Source of the DNA: Siphonodentalium dalli
Lineage: Eukaryota; Mollusca; Scaphopoda; Gadilida; Siphonodentaliidae
DNA length: 64,000 nt
Assembly: GCA_032622095.1 (NCBI GenBank)
Contig: CP136061.1
Span: 238,500,609 to 238,564,608 of the forward strand
Reading direction: 5' to 3'
Shown here: positions 1 through 10,872 of the stretch, piece after piece
Numbering within the stretch: the first letter of the stretch is position 1
Layout of the letters: every line of letters begins with the position of its first letter
Notes under the pieces: generated by a model
Told to the model about the DNA's origin: nothing
The model's database searches: none
The model's input: only the letters and a program-made list of their open reading frames with translations
Position numbers and translations under genes: made by a program

Positions 1-700
1 ATAGTTTATGAGAATATATATAAATTATAAAACCAGAGAAGCGTGCATGTGATGTTATTTACTTTTGAACTGCACACTGAAATTTCCAAATGCCTTATTA
101 GCTCAACTTACTTTGTAAGTTTGAGCTATTGCCATGGGTTTGTGTCCGTTGTCCGTGTGTGCGTGTGTCCGTCAACAATTTCCTTTGGCGCGGGCTACAG
201 TTCGTATCTTTGGTCGGATCTTTATGAAATTTGTCATGAATGTTGACATGTAGATGGGAACGAGTCATTTTGGGGTCATTCGGCCAAAAAACATGGCCGC
301 TGGTGGCCATCTTGGATTTAAAATTTGAATCCATTGGCGCGGGCTACAGGCCGTACTGTTTGTCTGATCATCATAAAATTTGTCATGAATGTTGACATTT
401 ACATGTAGATGGGAACGAGTCATTTTAGGATCCATCGGCCAAAAAACATGGCCGCTGGTGGCCATTTTGGTTTTACTCTTTGCATCACCAAATCCTTTGA
501 CACATCATACAGACCACATCTCTGATCCGATCATCACCAAACTTCATATGGATCATCGGGGTGACCTCTAGATGGGAACGAGTCATTTTGGGGTCATTTG
601 GCCAAAACACATGGCCGCCGTCAGCCATCTTGGATTTTACTCTTTGCATCATTAAATACTTTAACACACCCTACAGACCACAACCCTGATCCGATCATCA
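1..700. repeat. Tandem satellite, ~155-165 bp unit, GATGGCCGC core
   Basis: Degenerate head-to-tail units, each with a CATGGCCGCTGGTGGCCATC-like core (about 290, 447 and 610), followed by a stretch related to CATCATACAGACCACATC and then GATGGGAACGAGTCATTTT. The same family occurs in the opposite orientation at 44925-45450 and as a single unit near 15535-15630. Short open frames here are repeat read-through, not genes. Confidence 0.85.
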
Positions 701-875
701 CCAAACTTCATATTCATCATTGATGTCATTGACACTTTCATATTAATATCGCGACTGACTTGAGGAACTGTGGTATGCACCAGAAGCTTCGAGATCCGAT
801 ATCAGCCTCCCGATTCGATATCAGATAGCAGCGAAGTGCCGATCGTAGGGCTCTAACACATTTATTTAACTTTTG
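701..875. other. Unique-looking spacer
   Basis: No gene or clear repeat seen between the satellite array and the first TTAA element. Confidence 0.5.
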
Positions 876-1505
876 TTAACCCTTTCTATTACTAAATACT
901 CATTGATGAGTAGTTATCTCTCATAAAATGTTCAGATAATAAGTTCAACAAAGGACCGTAGCTCTTTTCTTTTTTTTAGATAAAAAGGCTTAAGCTATAG
1001 CCATTGGTTGGCATCTGTCGTCCATGGGGGGCATCTGTCAATCAACAATTTCCTATGGCTCACACTACAAGCCGCATCTCTCATCCGATCATCACAAAAC
1101 TTCATATGGATTTTCAGGGTGACCTCCAGATGGGAGCTCTCGATTTTTTCCAAAATTTGTTAAAAAAGATGGCCGATAGCAGCCATTTTGGATTTCATAT
1201 TGGAAATCATCGACACACCCTGCACCCTGCATTTATTGGAGAATTGTTTACAGGCATGTTTAGGATTACCTCCAGATGGGAGTAATCAATTTTTGATAAA
1301 TAACATTGCCCCCCTGCAGCCATTTTGAACTTGACTCTTTGCATGACTTTGGATTTTTATTTATTGTCTGAAAATGTTCAGATAATAAGTTTAACAAACG
1401 ACCTATGACTTATTATCAGTCGTTTTTTTTTTAACTTATTATCTGAATATATCTTAAAGGAACTACTCATCAATTAGCATTTAGTATACATGTAGAAAGG
1501 GTGAA
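876..1505. mobile_element. TTAA-type non-autonomous element (family TTAACCCTTTCT)
   Basis: The left end reads TTAACCCTTTCTATTACTAA. The right end is its inverted counterpart, TTTAGTATACATGTAGAAAG then GGTGAA (target copy decayed from TTAA). Sub-terminal inverted sequences, TCATTGATGAGTAGTT against AACTACTCATCAATTA, and a repeated TTCAGATAATAAGTT motif support one element. The interior holds diverged satellite units of the 1-700 family (about 1000-1330). A TTAA target duplication is the hallmark of piggyBac-type DNA transposons; no transposase is present. Confidence 0.65.
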
Positions 1506-1824
1506 ATCAGATTTTGTTTTCTTTTAACTCGAGGTCTGGATCGTTGAATACGTTTTTAGAGCACTCTATTCTATATCCCTATTTAACGGTGTTCGTGCTG
1601 CCTGGGGAAAAAATGCACAAAGAAAACCATCTTCCATTATACATGACACATGTACATCATCGGTTGGAAATTTCAGACCAGAAATAGGTTGAAATTGTTC
1701 TGATAATTTAATTTTCAAACCAGTATTTAGTGATAAATTTGTTGTTTTTAGTCCACAAATTTTCTTACTTTCGGCCTATTTTTTGACTGAAATAGCTGTT
1801 TCTCTGCATGTTTGCTTTTGTTAT
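1506..1824. repeat. GGTTGGAAATTTC repeat fragment
   Basis: About 1640-1790 carries the GGTTGGAAATTTC / ACCAGAAATAGG / TTGAAATTGTTC motif set. Relatives occur at 12945-13090 (inverted), 39590-39665 and as a tandem array at 45500-46300. No coding signal seen. Confidence 0.55.
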
Positions 1825-2072
1825 TTAACCCTCTTATGATGGGATCTGCGCTGGTGTAGCATTAAAGATCATGTGCCAGTGCATTCTCTTATATATGCGA
1901 GTCTCCCATAGGGAGTCTCACAAATAAATGCACTGGCTAACAATGTCAAGGTAAATATTGTTAGGACAATGCATTCTCTTATATATGGGAGGCAGACTCG
2001 CATATACAAGAGAATGCATTGGCACAGGGTTTTTGAAAAAAATTTAGGAAGCTCCAGTCATGGAAGGGTTAA
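1825..2072. mobile_element. TTAA MITE with internal hairpins (ATGCATTCTCTTATATA family)
   Basis: 248 bp flanked by TTAA (1825-1828 and 2069-2072). Ends are TTAACCCTCTTATGATGGGA and, inverted, TCCAGTCATGGAAGGGTTAA. Two internal inverted copies of TGCATTCTCTTATATATG give hairpins. Relatives lie at 6181-6570, 21795-22960 and 56002-56401. Non-autonomous and piggyBac-like by target site. Confidence 0.8.
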
Positions 2073-2153
2073 ACATCCCTTTTCATGAAAAATGAGTCAT
2101 TCTAATGTATACTTTTATAACTGAATGGGAGAATCCATTCAATAAGCAGAGGA

Positions 2154-2399
2154 TTAACCCTTTCTTTACTAAATGGATTCTCCCATCCAGTCATAACCGT
2201 ATACATTGAAATGACCTATTAGCCATCTGGAGGGGTGTTCCGGAAATAAAAGCAGATTACAAACAGACAAAAGATAATACATATGCAGAAGGGTTCCTAT
2301 TCATTAGTTGGAAATGTTCAGATAATAAGTTCAACAAATTAACTTATCATTTCCTATGGGAACTACTCATCAATGAGTATTTAGTAAAGAAAGGATTAA
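2154..2399. mobile_element. TTAA MITE directly upstream of a splice acceptor
   Basis: 246 bp with TTAA at 2154-2157 and 2396-2399. Terminal inverted repeats are TTAACCCTTTCTTTACTAAA and ATTTAGTAAAGAAAGGATTA. It shares ends with the 876-1505 element. Its right edge is 29 bp from the acceptor of the exon at 2429, so it sits in the branch-point and polypyrimidine zone of that intron. Confidence 0.8.
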
Positions 2400-2428
2400 A
2401 TTTAATTTTACATTTAATTCATTTACAG

Positions 2429-2602
2429 CCTGTTGCTAGTTACGGTGGCTTCCCCCAAACTCAGCCGACAGGTGCTGGAAGTGCTGGAGCTGCTGCCCCT
2501 CCTGGAGCTGCCCCAGGGGGCGGAGGTAACCCATATGCCCGAGGACCAAATACTGGATATCAGGGTGGATACCCTCGACCTGCTGATGCGCCAAAATATT
2601 GA
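2429..2602 (+). CDS. Terminal coding exon of an unidentified gene (Gly/Pro/Tyr-rich C-terminus)
   Basis: An acceptor TTCATTTACAG is followed by 58 codons ending in TGA at 2600-2602. In frame the 57 residues run from PVASYGGFPQTQ through a GAGSAGAAAPPGAAPGGGG stretch to RPADAPKY. This is a low-complexity Gly/Ala/Pro-rich segment with spaced tyrosines, as in cytoplasmic tails of membrane-trafficking or RNA-binding proteins. Local GC content is far above the AT-rich flanks, and the frame ends exactly where composition returns to background; both favour a real exon. A phase-0 intron is assumed. The remaining exons lie left of the window. I do not recognise the protein and assign no function. Chance reading-frame retention in a GC-rich patch is the main alternative. 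Confidence 0.55.
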   Translation, partial: PVASYGGFPQTQPTGAGSAGAAAPPGAAPGGGGNPYARGPNTGYQGGYPRPADAPKY

Positions 2603-3927
2603 CAGATCCATTTAAGTATATCAAGGCTTCTGTGATGTGTGTATGGGTTGATATATATTTGGGTTACGAACTTTCGATCAGGGTTTGCGCTTGCCCAAAA
2701 CTTTAATTTGCTGAAAGTTTTACCAAAATGAGAATTTTTTGTTTATATTCTACGTTGACAATTATTTTCAGCATATTTTTCAACTTGTTGAAATTATTTT
2801 TATTGACCCAGTGAAAGTTATACACAACACATAGATAAGACCCCCAGAAATCATGTAACATGTGATTGCTGACTACAGACTTGAAACATTTTGGCCGAAT
2901 GAAATTTTCTTTTGTCATTTTTGAAACAATTTGATGACCGACAATGTGAACCCTGTGTTACTGAACCTGGCTCATATATATCTCCAGCATTACAGGATTC
3001 TGGTAGTTCCAGAATAATTGTTTGTAAAAAAGCTGAAAATCTCTTACAGTTTAAGAAAATTGTTCACAAAGGCTTCATAACCTGGTAAATTGGGGTTACA
3101 AATATAATGAAATTAAGAAAAATGCATTTTTTTGTCCTAATCCGTTCTATGTGTTATGGTACTATATTATTTTTATCTATTCCCTCACACGAAAGCCTTG
3201 CTACATTTTAAATCATGGAATTAGTGCTTAAATTTTCTGGTGAATGGGTCATCTTTGAGGCAACGGATTGTAGGTATATAGTGTGCACCATTGGGATGGA
3301 TTCCAACCCCCTTCATTTTTTTGACAATTGGATTCCATCTCTTTCTCTCAATTGGTTATGGGTATTAGGCATTGAATGCCCATTTATTGACCCCTTTCCT
3401 CAGCGAAGTTACTTTGTTAGAATCATGGGTGGATTATTTATACATATTGAATGAAAGCTTTCGTATCGCAGGATTTTCAAAACCACCACATTCAATATTT
3501 TCTGCATAAAATACAAAATGATATATATTCATATTTAAACAACTTAAAAAAATATGAAACAACTGCAGATAAAATTGGAAATTTAGTGCAATGCCATGTC
3601 AAGCTTGTTGTTCAAAAATGGAAATTTAGCTTATGTGCTTTATTTTTTCATGAAAGCTATTGCTTTAAAAGTGTATTCAGGCTTCCAGAGCTATAGCTTA
3701 GCAACAACATATGTTTTTGAAACAAAATTTAACTTGGTGTAAACATATTTATTCCAATCATTATAACATATTTAAACATTTGACAAACATTTACAGTAAA
3801 ATAGAATAATATAGATGATCGATTGATTGGAAAGGGGATTAAACAACAAGCCCAAGGGCTTTTATTAAGTTTGCTCACAGGATTGGCATCTGCTCACTTA
3901 ACATGTGGGGTATAAAGTAAGGCCAAA
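2603..3927 (+). other. Probable 3' UTR, then spacer
   Basis: AT-rich DNA after the stop codon of the 2429-2602 exon. No canonical AATAAA was found close by; an AATATA variant occurs near 3108. No repeat family or coding exon seen to 3927. Confidence 0.35.
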
Positions 3928-4605
3928 AAAAAAAGTGTTTTGGTTCTCGGGCAATTTTTTTCTTCAAATCAACGAGGGAGGGAGGGTTTTATTTTTATTT
4001 TTTATTTTTTTCTGCGCATAGTAAGCATGGGCAAAGATACCTTCCTCGTCTAGTAATAACCAGAAAGGTAGAGGGAACTGTTATGCATTTAAACTCATTT
4101 AGTCTTATATAAAAATGACATTGTACTACCAGTGTATGACTGGGATTACCTAACAATATATAATGCCCCTGACATTAACTACTGTTATTGTTTTCTAAAA
4201 ACTGATACCTCCCCATTCTAATATGTGATCCTGAATTTAGTCCTGTGCCTTTCAATTGTATAAAGTTACAATTAGTGTAAGTTGTTCACAATGACTAATT
4301 GTAAGAAGAGCATGAGGATCAGCTAATCATTTTCTTAATTGTAGTCATCTACTTCATGTTGTAAGCCTGCAGGTCACTTTTTAACACATTACATGTTAGA
4401 GCTCAATGCACACTAATATTCAACACATATCTGTTATGGACATGTTGATAAAATCAAAACAAAAAAAACAAAACAATTTTATTTTTCAAATTTATTTTTT
4501 CGTAAGTTTTTTTGTCATAACATCAGGCATTGCAATAAAAAGGCCTAATGCGGCCCTTTTTATTCAATGCGGTGGGGCCTGAGAACCAAAACTTTTTTTT
4601 TTTGG
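3928..4605. mobile_element. Inverted-repeat element with GGCC-A(n) ends
   Basis: The left end is GGCC, a run of A, then GTGTTTTGGTTCTCGGGC. The right end is the inverted GCCTGAGAACCAAAACT, a run of T, then GGCC. The interior is AT-rich and non-coding, with a small GGCCTAATGCGGCCC palindrome near 4541. About 680 bp. The target duplication is not clear. Confidence 0.6.
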
Positions 4606-4985
4606 CCTAAGCTTATTAGTATGAAACAATGTTATTGTTATTGTGAAATTAACACTAATTGGTAGTCTCCTAAATTATCAAATAAATTGAGGTGCAATAA
4701 TTATTCATGATTTCTGAATAATCATTGCTATTAGAAATGAGGAATTGAATTATCATTATACGGTATACCAGACCACCATTCGTCACTACGGGTTATAATT
4801 TCAATAATGTTTTAAGTCAAAAGTGAATCGCGATACATATATCGTATCATGAGCAAAAATTGTGATATGTATATTATCATAGCAGGAGTGTAGTTTACAT
4901 TCCTAATAATAAATGAGTACAATATGCTATATCTAATGAGCAGTATCTTTAATGTGCCTCTTCTCAGCTCATACATGTTATTTTC
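4606..4985. other. AT-rich spacer
   Basis: No gene or repeat recognised. Confidence 0.4.
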
Positions 4986-5395
4986 AAGATTGTAAATAGT
5001 GTGTCTGTCATCAGCAGAATGCGGCCCCGAAAGGGTAAATTTATTGATGCTATCCCGCACAGCAGTCTAGCATCACCAAATTCATCCTCTGGGAACCTCA
5101 TTATGCTTAGGCCTCAACTGCTATGGGAGACCTAGGACCAGATTGAAGTTCCTCAGTTGAAGTTTATGATATTCACCCATTGGTCACCTCGATTATGCAT
5201 TTTATCTTCTGCAAATTAGGGGATATAGAAACTTCCCAGAAGGGAAAAGTAACTGACAACAATGTTAATTTGAGACTATAGATACTTCCAAAAAGATGAG
5301 ACCAAAGCAGAATGAGGTTTCCAGAGGGTGAATTTGGGATCCACCCTCTGGGGACCTCAGTCTGCAAACAACAGATACACTATTTGCAGACTTGG
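4986..5395. mobile_element. Palindromic element, TGCAGAATGAGGTCC family, copy 1
   Basis: Ends carry AATAGTGTGTCTGTCAT and its inverse AACAACAGATACACTATTTG. Each half has a mini-hairpin built from GGGTGAATTTAGTGATGC-like arms. Other copies lie at 9229-10872 (interrupted), 52923-53365 and 55330-55700. Full length is about 430 bp. Non-coding, probably a non-autonomous DNA transposon. Confidence 0.75.
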
Positions 5396-5639
5396 TTATT
5401 TTACTTACCAGAATCTAAATTAGCACACAAAAAATAGTAAAAATTAGTCTGGAACCCTGAATATATTTTAAAATTATAATAAGTTATAATTAAGTTATAC
5501 ACAATTTTTATCTATAAATGTATAAATGTGAATGTATGTTTATATCTGTCCAAATTTGTCTGTTCATCTGTCCATGTCTCCTTTTGTGTGCCACAAACTC
5601 TGATTCTACTGAATGAATAGAACTGCAACTTGTTACATT
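5396..5639. other. AT-rich spacer
   Basis: Nothing recognised. Confidence 0.4.
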
Positions 5640-6180
5640 GAGGTAAATTTCCCTTGACATACTCTGTAATCACTTGAATGTGGAACTACATCACGTTCTC
5701 AGTAGTTATGCATCTCATTCTCGGTGTGCATTTTTCAATGCTGTCAAATATAAAAATAAAATGGAGCGTATTTCAAAGTAATTATATTATTTCTGCATAT
5801 TATCAAGTAGACTAGGTATTCAGTCAGAGAGTTGTCGATATAAATGGAGGGTAGATGCCATGCTGTTGTGAGAAAAGAGTCACACACAAGTACACCTCTA
5901 CAAAATTTGTATTTGAACACTGGAAAAAGTGTCATTATCTTATTTTATTGGTGTCAAAACAAGAGTTTTCACTCCTATTATTGTTGTATGGCATAAAACC
6001 ATGTTCACACAATTCAGCATGAAACATATAAAAGTAGAAATGAGCATTTATTTCGGCCTTGAGATCACTACTGTTGTGAACATTCCGTACCAAAAGTTGT
6101 AAATCTTTTACTGAAATAAAGGCTCAATTCTTCTTTATATGCCACTTTTATCTGTTGGGTGCTGAATCGTGTGGGCAAGA

Positions 6181-6570
6181 TTAACCCTTTACCCAACAAA
6201 CCGGCCAAAACCGGCCAAATAAAGCTTCAACAGCCTAAAATATCTTCGGTCTGTCGCAATAGAACCATACAAATATGGATATCATTGGAACCGGCTCCTT
6301 GACCACATTGTGATAGTTACAGTTATGCCCTGTGCCAATGCATTCTCTTATATATGCGAGTCGACCATAGGTCGCCTCGCATATATAAGAGAATGCATTG
6401 GCCTAAAAAAAAAAAAATTTTACCATTTTTTCTTACATTCTTTAACAATTTTATAATTTTTAATGTGTTAAGCCAATGCATTCTCTTATATATGCGAGGC
6501 GACCTATGGTCGACTCGCATATATAAGAGAATGCATTGGCACAGGGCCCTTCTGTTGGCTAAAGGGTTAA
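6181..6570. mobile_element. TTAA MITE with two large hairpins
   Basis: 390 bp with TTAA at 6181-6184 and 6567-6570. Ends are TTAACCCTTTACCCAACA and its inverse TGTTGGCTAAAGGGTTAA. Inside are two near-perfect hairpins, about 6338-6402 and 6474-6540, built on AATGCATTCTCTTATATATG, with opposite GTCGACCATAGGTCGCC cores. An almost identical copy is at 56002-56401. Open frames across the hairpins on both strands are artefacts of the palindromes. Confidence 0.9.
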
Positions 6571-7112
6571 CACCGTGCAACAATGTTAAATGCAAAAACT
6601 CTTTCGATTATGCCGATAAAAGAAAATAATGACACTTTTTTTAATGTTCGAATCCAAATTTTGTAAAGGTGTACTTTTTTGTGACACTTTTATGATAACA
6701 ACATTTTATTATATACTTGCCCATCAATTATAAGGTTTTAGCAGTGAGATATCATATAAGTGATATCCCACTAGTGAGATATCGATATCTCACTGGTATT
6801 ATTGCGCCTGAGTGAATGCCATTCAACAAAGCTCAGACTTAAGCTCTAAACAATTTTACTCGACAAACGCGCTGGTTTCGTGAGGCAATTTTATATAAAT
6901 ATTTTTTGCATAATTTGTAAGACAATGAATTTTTTACGTTTATGTTAAATGATCGGCAAGTAACGAAAGTATATAATAAATACAAAATCTATTATTTTTG
7001 AGTGTTTTAAATATGGGACTATTTTTTTGGGCGTAATGTGTCAGCTTGAAATTTCTGATGTATTATCATTCTTTGGGGGCCATAGGCAAGTAACTAGAGT
7101 ATATAATAAACA

Positions 7113-7253
7113 GAATATCCACACTTTTTCAGTGGATATGGGTTAATTCTCATTCGTGATGACAAAACATTTGAATTTCCACTCGTGGAAATTCAATGTT
7201 TTGTCATCACTCATGAGATATAACCCATATCCACTGAAAAAGTGTGGATATCC
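7113..7253. repeat. ~140-bp hairpin
   Basis: The arms pair almost end to end: ATATCCACACTTTTTCAGTG on the left against CACTGAAAAAGTGTGGATAT on the right, continuing through GATGACAAAACATTGAA-type sequence to a CCACTCGTGG centre. Non-coding. Confidence 0.85.
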
Positions 7254-7633
7254 TCTATATATCTACACTCCATTCCAATTGATAACACTATGACTGATTA
7301 TCCAGTCTACTTGATAACATGGAGAAATAATACTTTGAAATATGCTCCCAATTTATGTTGAAATTCAGCAGTGTTGAAAAAATACACACCGAGAACGGGA
7401 CATATAACTACAGAGAATGTGATGTGGCACCGAACCACATTCAAGTGATTACAGAGTGTGCTTGAGAAACATGAGCATTTTCACCTTTATAGTATAAATA
7501 AACTAATTGCAAACATCAATACTTTACAGAGTTATTGTTCCTTGTTTGAACATAATTTTGTAATGAAAAGATCACATAAAATAATACAGATAGTGTATGA
7601 TATGAGGTATTAATAATTAGATGACAAATCTCT

Positions 7634-8226
7634 TTAAAGGGGTACTGTACGCCATTTTCATTAAATTTCCGGTGACAACAAAATGATCTAATATCGATAA
7701 TATATAGAAACATAAGTAATTTGAGTCGAAGATGTATTCTGTAAACGCTCAGGTTAATAGGCTATCTTAAAATTTAATAATTTAAAAGTTAATAATTTGA
7801 TATAAATTGAATTTATGGCTGGAGCCATGAAATGGCGTCAATCAAATTACGAATTACCGTAATCAAAAATAGTAATTGAGGGATACTGGATTTTTAAACC
7901 GATCGCACACACGATTGCTTAAAATATTATGATGATACGGGGAGAACACTCAAGCCACTCACTGACTAGCGACGATACAATAACTTAAATGATTATATGG
8001 GACTAGTACGCATATAATATAACTTTTATTTGATTCATTTGGTTGAAAACTTTACAAAAATTACTCGACAACGACAATTTGTATTTTTGCATTCCGGTAA
8101 ATTTGTCATCCGTAACATGACTTCGTACTCAACAGACTTTCAAATAATGGAAAAATTGTTACCTTATTCTCCGACTCGGAGACTATAGAAACCAACAACA
8201 ACATGTGACGTACAGTACCCCTTTAA
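7634..8226. mobile_element. TTAA element (AGGGGTACTGTACG family), copy 1
   Basis: 593 bp with TTAA at 7634-7637 and 8223-8226. Terminal inverted repeats are AGGGGTACTGTACG and CGTACAGTACCCCT. The AT-rich interior is also found, in opposite orientation, at 42131-42728 (shared ACAGAATACATCTTCGACTC, GGCTGGAGCCATAAATTC and ATGGAAAAATTGTTACC-type blocks). No transposase frame. Confidence 0.85.
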
Positions 8227-8494
8227 GTTCCAGTTGCAGTAGGATTATATGAATACAAAGTGATTATTTTTGGTGTTGTATTATTGCTCAACCTTGAGAA
8301 TCATAATGGGGGATTAGTGGACATGGGATCATGCCATCATTTATATTGATTACCAATTTCAGAACCTGGACAACGATTCCCCATTAATATCAGCAGATAA
8401 GTCTAAACATTGGCAATTATCCTTGTACTTTATCTTGAATTTTAAAAAAAGAACACATATTTTTGTGATTTGCTAGACATCAAATAACATTACT
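8227..8494. other. Spacer
   Basis: Nothing recognised. Confidence 0.4.
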
Positions 8495-8503
8495 AATTTA
8501 CTA

Positions 8504-8993
8504 TAGATCATGCCTTGGATCTTTAATCTATAGCTCCCATACAAAACCTGAGAACTTTTTGATGTTGTGACAGGGAAGTGTACAACATTGAAAAAAAACA
8601 ATGCAGGTAAAATATATCTTAGTTATTAACTGTTCATTAGTAATGTACAGTTATGTACTTCACTGTATGTGAAAGTCCCAACTCGAAATTGCACAATTTA
8701 AGTGACTTTGTGAGTCATTTTGCTTTGCGTTGCTTACAATTATGGAATTTCTCCCAGGTTAAATGTTTTATGTTTATCAGCTCACAAAAGTAAAAAAAAA
8801 TACCAATCTTGAGCTGGAAATCATCTAATGTGAAGTAGATTATTCAGGAACAAGTATTGACAAAGAAATATATTTCCTGCCTTGTTTGTTCAATGCTATA
8901 AAATTCCCTGTCAGAACAGGTCACAACATCACAATATTTTGTACTGGTGGAATATGATCGTATTATTAGATTAGAGATTCATGGCATGATCTA
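8504..8993. mobile_element. MULE-like palindromic element, copy 1 (9-bp target duplication)
   Basis: 490 bp, beginning TAGATCATGCC and ending GGCATGATCTA, with the family's internal CAATGCAGGTAAAATATA / CCTTGTTTGTTCAATG inverted arms. The flanking 9-mers AATTTACTA and ACATTACTA match at 7 of 9 positions, as expected of an old 9-bp duplication. Related to 11246-11751. Nine-bp duplications are typical of Mutator-like elements; no transposase is present. Confidence 0.75.
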
Positions 8994-9228
8994 ACATTAC
9001 TAGAACTTTAAATATGTCCATACTTTCTAGCATAATTATGTTGGAGAAGACATTTTCCAATGAAATAGCAACTTACTTTTCGCCATGTCTGAATGCCTTC
9101 TTTGTCATAAATATAACAAGAATAATCAGAATGAAGTTTCACCTTTCTGAGATATGTGAATTCTGTGAATTTTATATTTTGTTGAACATGAATAGAAACC
9201 GTATTATATCAGAGAGGCTGGGGTCAAG

Positions 9229-10872
9229 CCTGCAAATAGTGTGTCTGTCATTTGCAGAATGAGGTACACAGAGGGTGAATTTAGTGATGCTATCCTGCAC
9301 AGTGGCCTCACATCACCAAATTAACCCTCTGGGGACTTCATTCTACTTGGGCATCATCTTCTGGTCTGGGAAGTATCTATAGTCTCAGATTAACATTGTT
9401 GTCCCCCGACGTTTCCGTCGGAGGACTATAGAAATGACCCTCGTCCGTCCGTCCGTGCGTCTGTGCGTCCGAGATTGGGTACCTTCATGGTGTAATCAAC
9501 TCCTCCTACAGTTTTAAACATAGAGATTTGAAACTCTGGGATATTGTTCCTAACATGTTGGTGATTTGCAACATATATATAGCTAATCAAAAATATAATT
9601 TTTTCCATATTTTTGGGGGGGTTTTCGACTTAGAAAATTTGGAACATTTTTGCCTTTTGGATGAGATTGGGTACCTTCATGGTGTAATCAACTCCTCCTA
9701 CAGTTTTAAATTTAGAGATTTGAAACTCTGGGATATTATTCCTAACATGTTGGTGATTTGCAACATCTATATAGCTAATCAAAAATATAATTTTTTCCAT
9801 ATTTTTGGGGCGGTTTTCGACTTAGAAAATTTGGAACATTTTTGCCTTTTGGATGAGATTGGGTACCTTCATGGTGTAATCAACTCCTCCTACAGTTTTA
9901 AATGTAGAGATTTGAAACTCTGGGATATTGTTCCTAACATGTTGGTGATTTGCAACATCTATATCGCTAATAAAAAATATCATTTTTTCCATATTTTTGG
10001 GGGGTTTTCGACTTAGAAAATTTGGAATTTTTTTGCCTTTTGGATGAGATTGGGTACCTTCATGGTGTAATCAACTCCTCCTACAGTTTTAAATGTAGAG
10101 ATTTGAAACTCTCGGATATTGTTCCTAACATGTTGGTGATTTGCAACATCTATATCGCTAATAAAAAATATCATTTTTTCCATATTTTTGGGTGCTTTTC
10201 GACTTAGAAAATTTGGAAAGTTTTTGCCTTTTGGATGAGATTGGGTACCTTCATGGTGTAATCAACTCCTCCTACAGTTTTAAATGTAGAGATTTGAAAC
10301 TCTGGGATATTGTTCCTAACATGTTGGTGATTTGCAACATCTATATAGCTAATACAAAAATATCATTTTTTCGCGTTTGCATGCGTTTGTTCATCGGGTT
10401 GTTTTGTCCAAGAAATTTTGCCAAGAAATTTTGCGGTGGTTTGCAACATCTATATACTGTATAACATTGTTGCAAATAGTATCCTTCTAACAAATCCAAT
10501 CATGAAGTTTACCACTCGAGTTTTTCCCTTCTGGGAAGTTTCTATATTCGCTGATTTGCAGAAGATAAAATGCATAATCGAGGTGACTATTGGGTGAACA
10601 TCACCAACTTCAACTGGGGAACTAAGGTCTCTCATAGCAATTGAGGCCAAAGCAGAATGAGGTCCACAGGGTGAATTTAGTTATGCTAGCCCACCATGTG
10701 GGATAGTGTCACTAAATTCACCCTGTCGACCTCATTCTGCTTTGGTCTCAATTGCTATGGGAGATGAATTTAGTGATGCTAGCCCCCCCCCCCCCCATGT
10801 GGGATAGTGTCCCTAAGTTCACCCTCTGTGGACCTCATTCTGCAAATGACAGACGCACACTATCAGCAGGCG
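9229..10872. mobile_element. Palindromic element, TGCAGAATGAGGTCC family, copy 2, interrupted
   Basis: The left part (9229-9401) and right part (from about 10473) together make the same element seen intact at 52923-53365. The interruption is a separate 1.06-kb insertion (9402-10461) between 11-bp direct repeats. About 40 bp just right of the insertion have no counterpart in the intact copies. A poly-C run near 10783-10795 lies in the right part, which also carries an additional copy of the GAATTTAGTGATGCTAGCCC hairpin. Confidence 0.7.
9402..10461 (+). mobile_element. Hairpin-headed tandem-repeat element between 11-bp direct repeats
   Basis: TAACATTGTTG occurs at 9391-9401 and 10462-10472. 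The insert begins with a short hairpin (TCCCCCGACG...CGTCGGAGGA), then GTCCGTCCGTCCGTGCG, then five units of about 191 bp starting near 9471, 9663, 9855, 10046 and 10237, each opening with GAGATTGGGTACCTTCATGG. Two unit spacings are exactly 192 bp, so one frame stays open over several units; this is a periodicity effect, not a gene. The same head module occurs, inverted, near 43820 and 44540. The layout resembles tandem-core pearl or Helentron-associated elements of bivalves, but a target duplication is not expected for Helitrons. Confidence 0.7.

Larger units (their letters stand above)
5640..7475. mobile_element. Long inverted-repeat structure with nested elements
   Basis: About 5640-5860 pairs with 7262-7470. 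For example CTCTGTAATCACTTGAATGT at 5664 is inverted as ACATTCAAGTGATTACAGAG near 7437, and the pairing continues through TTCTCGGTGTG and ATCAAGTAGACT. The 1.4-kb interior contains the TTAA MITE at 6181-6570, a GATATC-rich palindrome (about 6745-6800), two direct copies of GTATATAATAAA sequence (6970 and 7098) and the hairpin at 7113-7253. It could be one foldback element or two opposed insertions of one family. Confidence 0.6.

Noticed and set aside
6323-6629. Mirror-image ~90-codon frames on both strands
   Set aside because: Produced by the two hairpins of the TTAA MITE; the same happens at 56241-56600 next to the real transmembrane exon.
9528-10464. Long open frames (up to 162 codons) with repeated protein motif
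   Set aside because: They follow the ~191/192-bp tandem units; periodicity divisible by three keeps the frame open. No splice or coding evidence.
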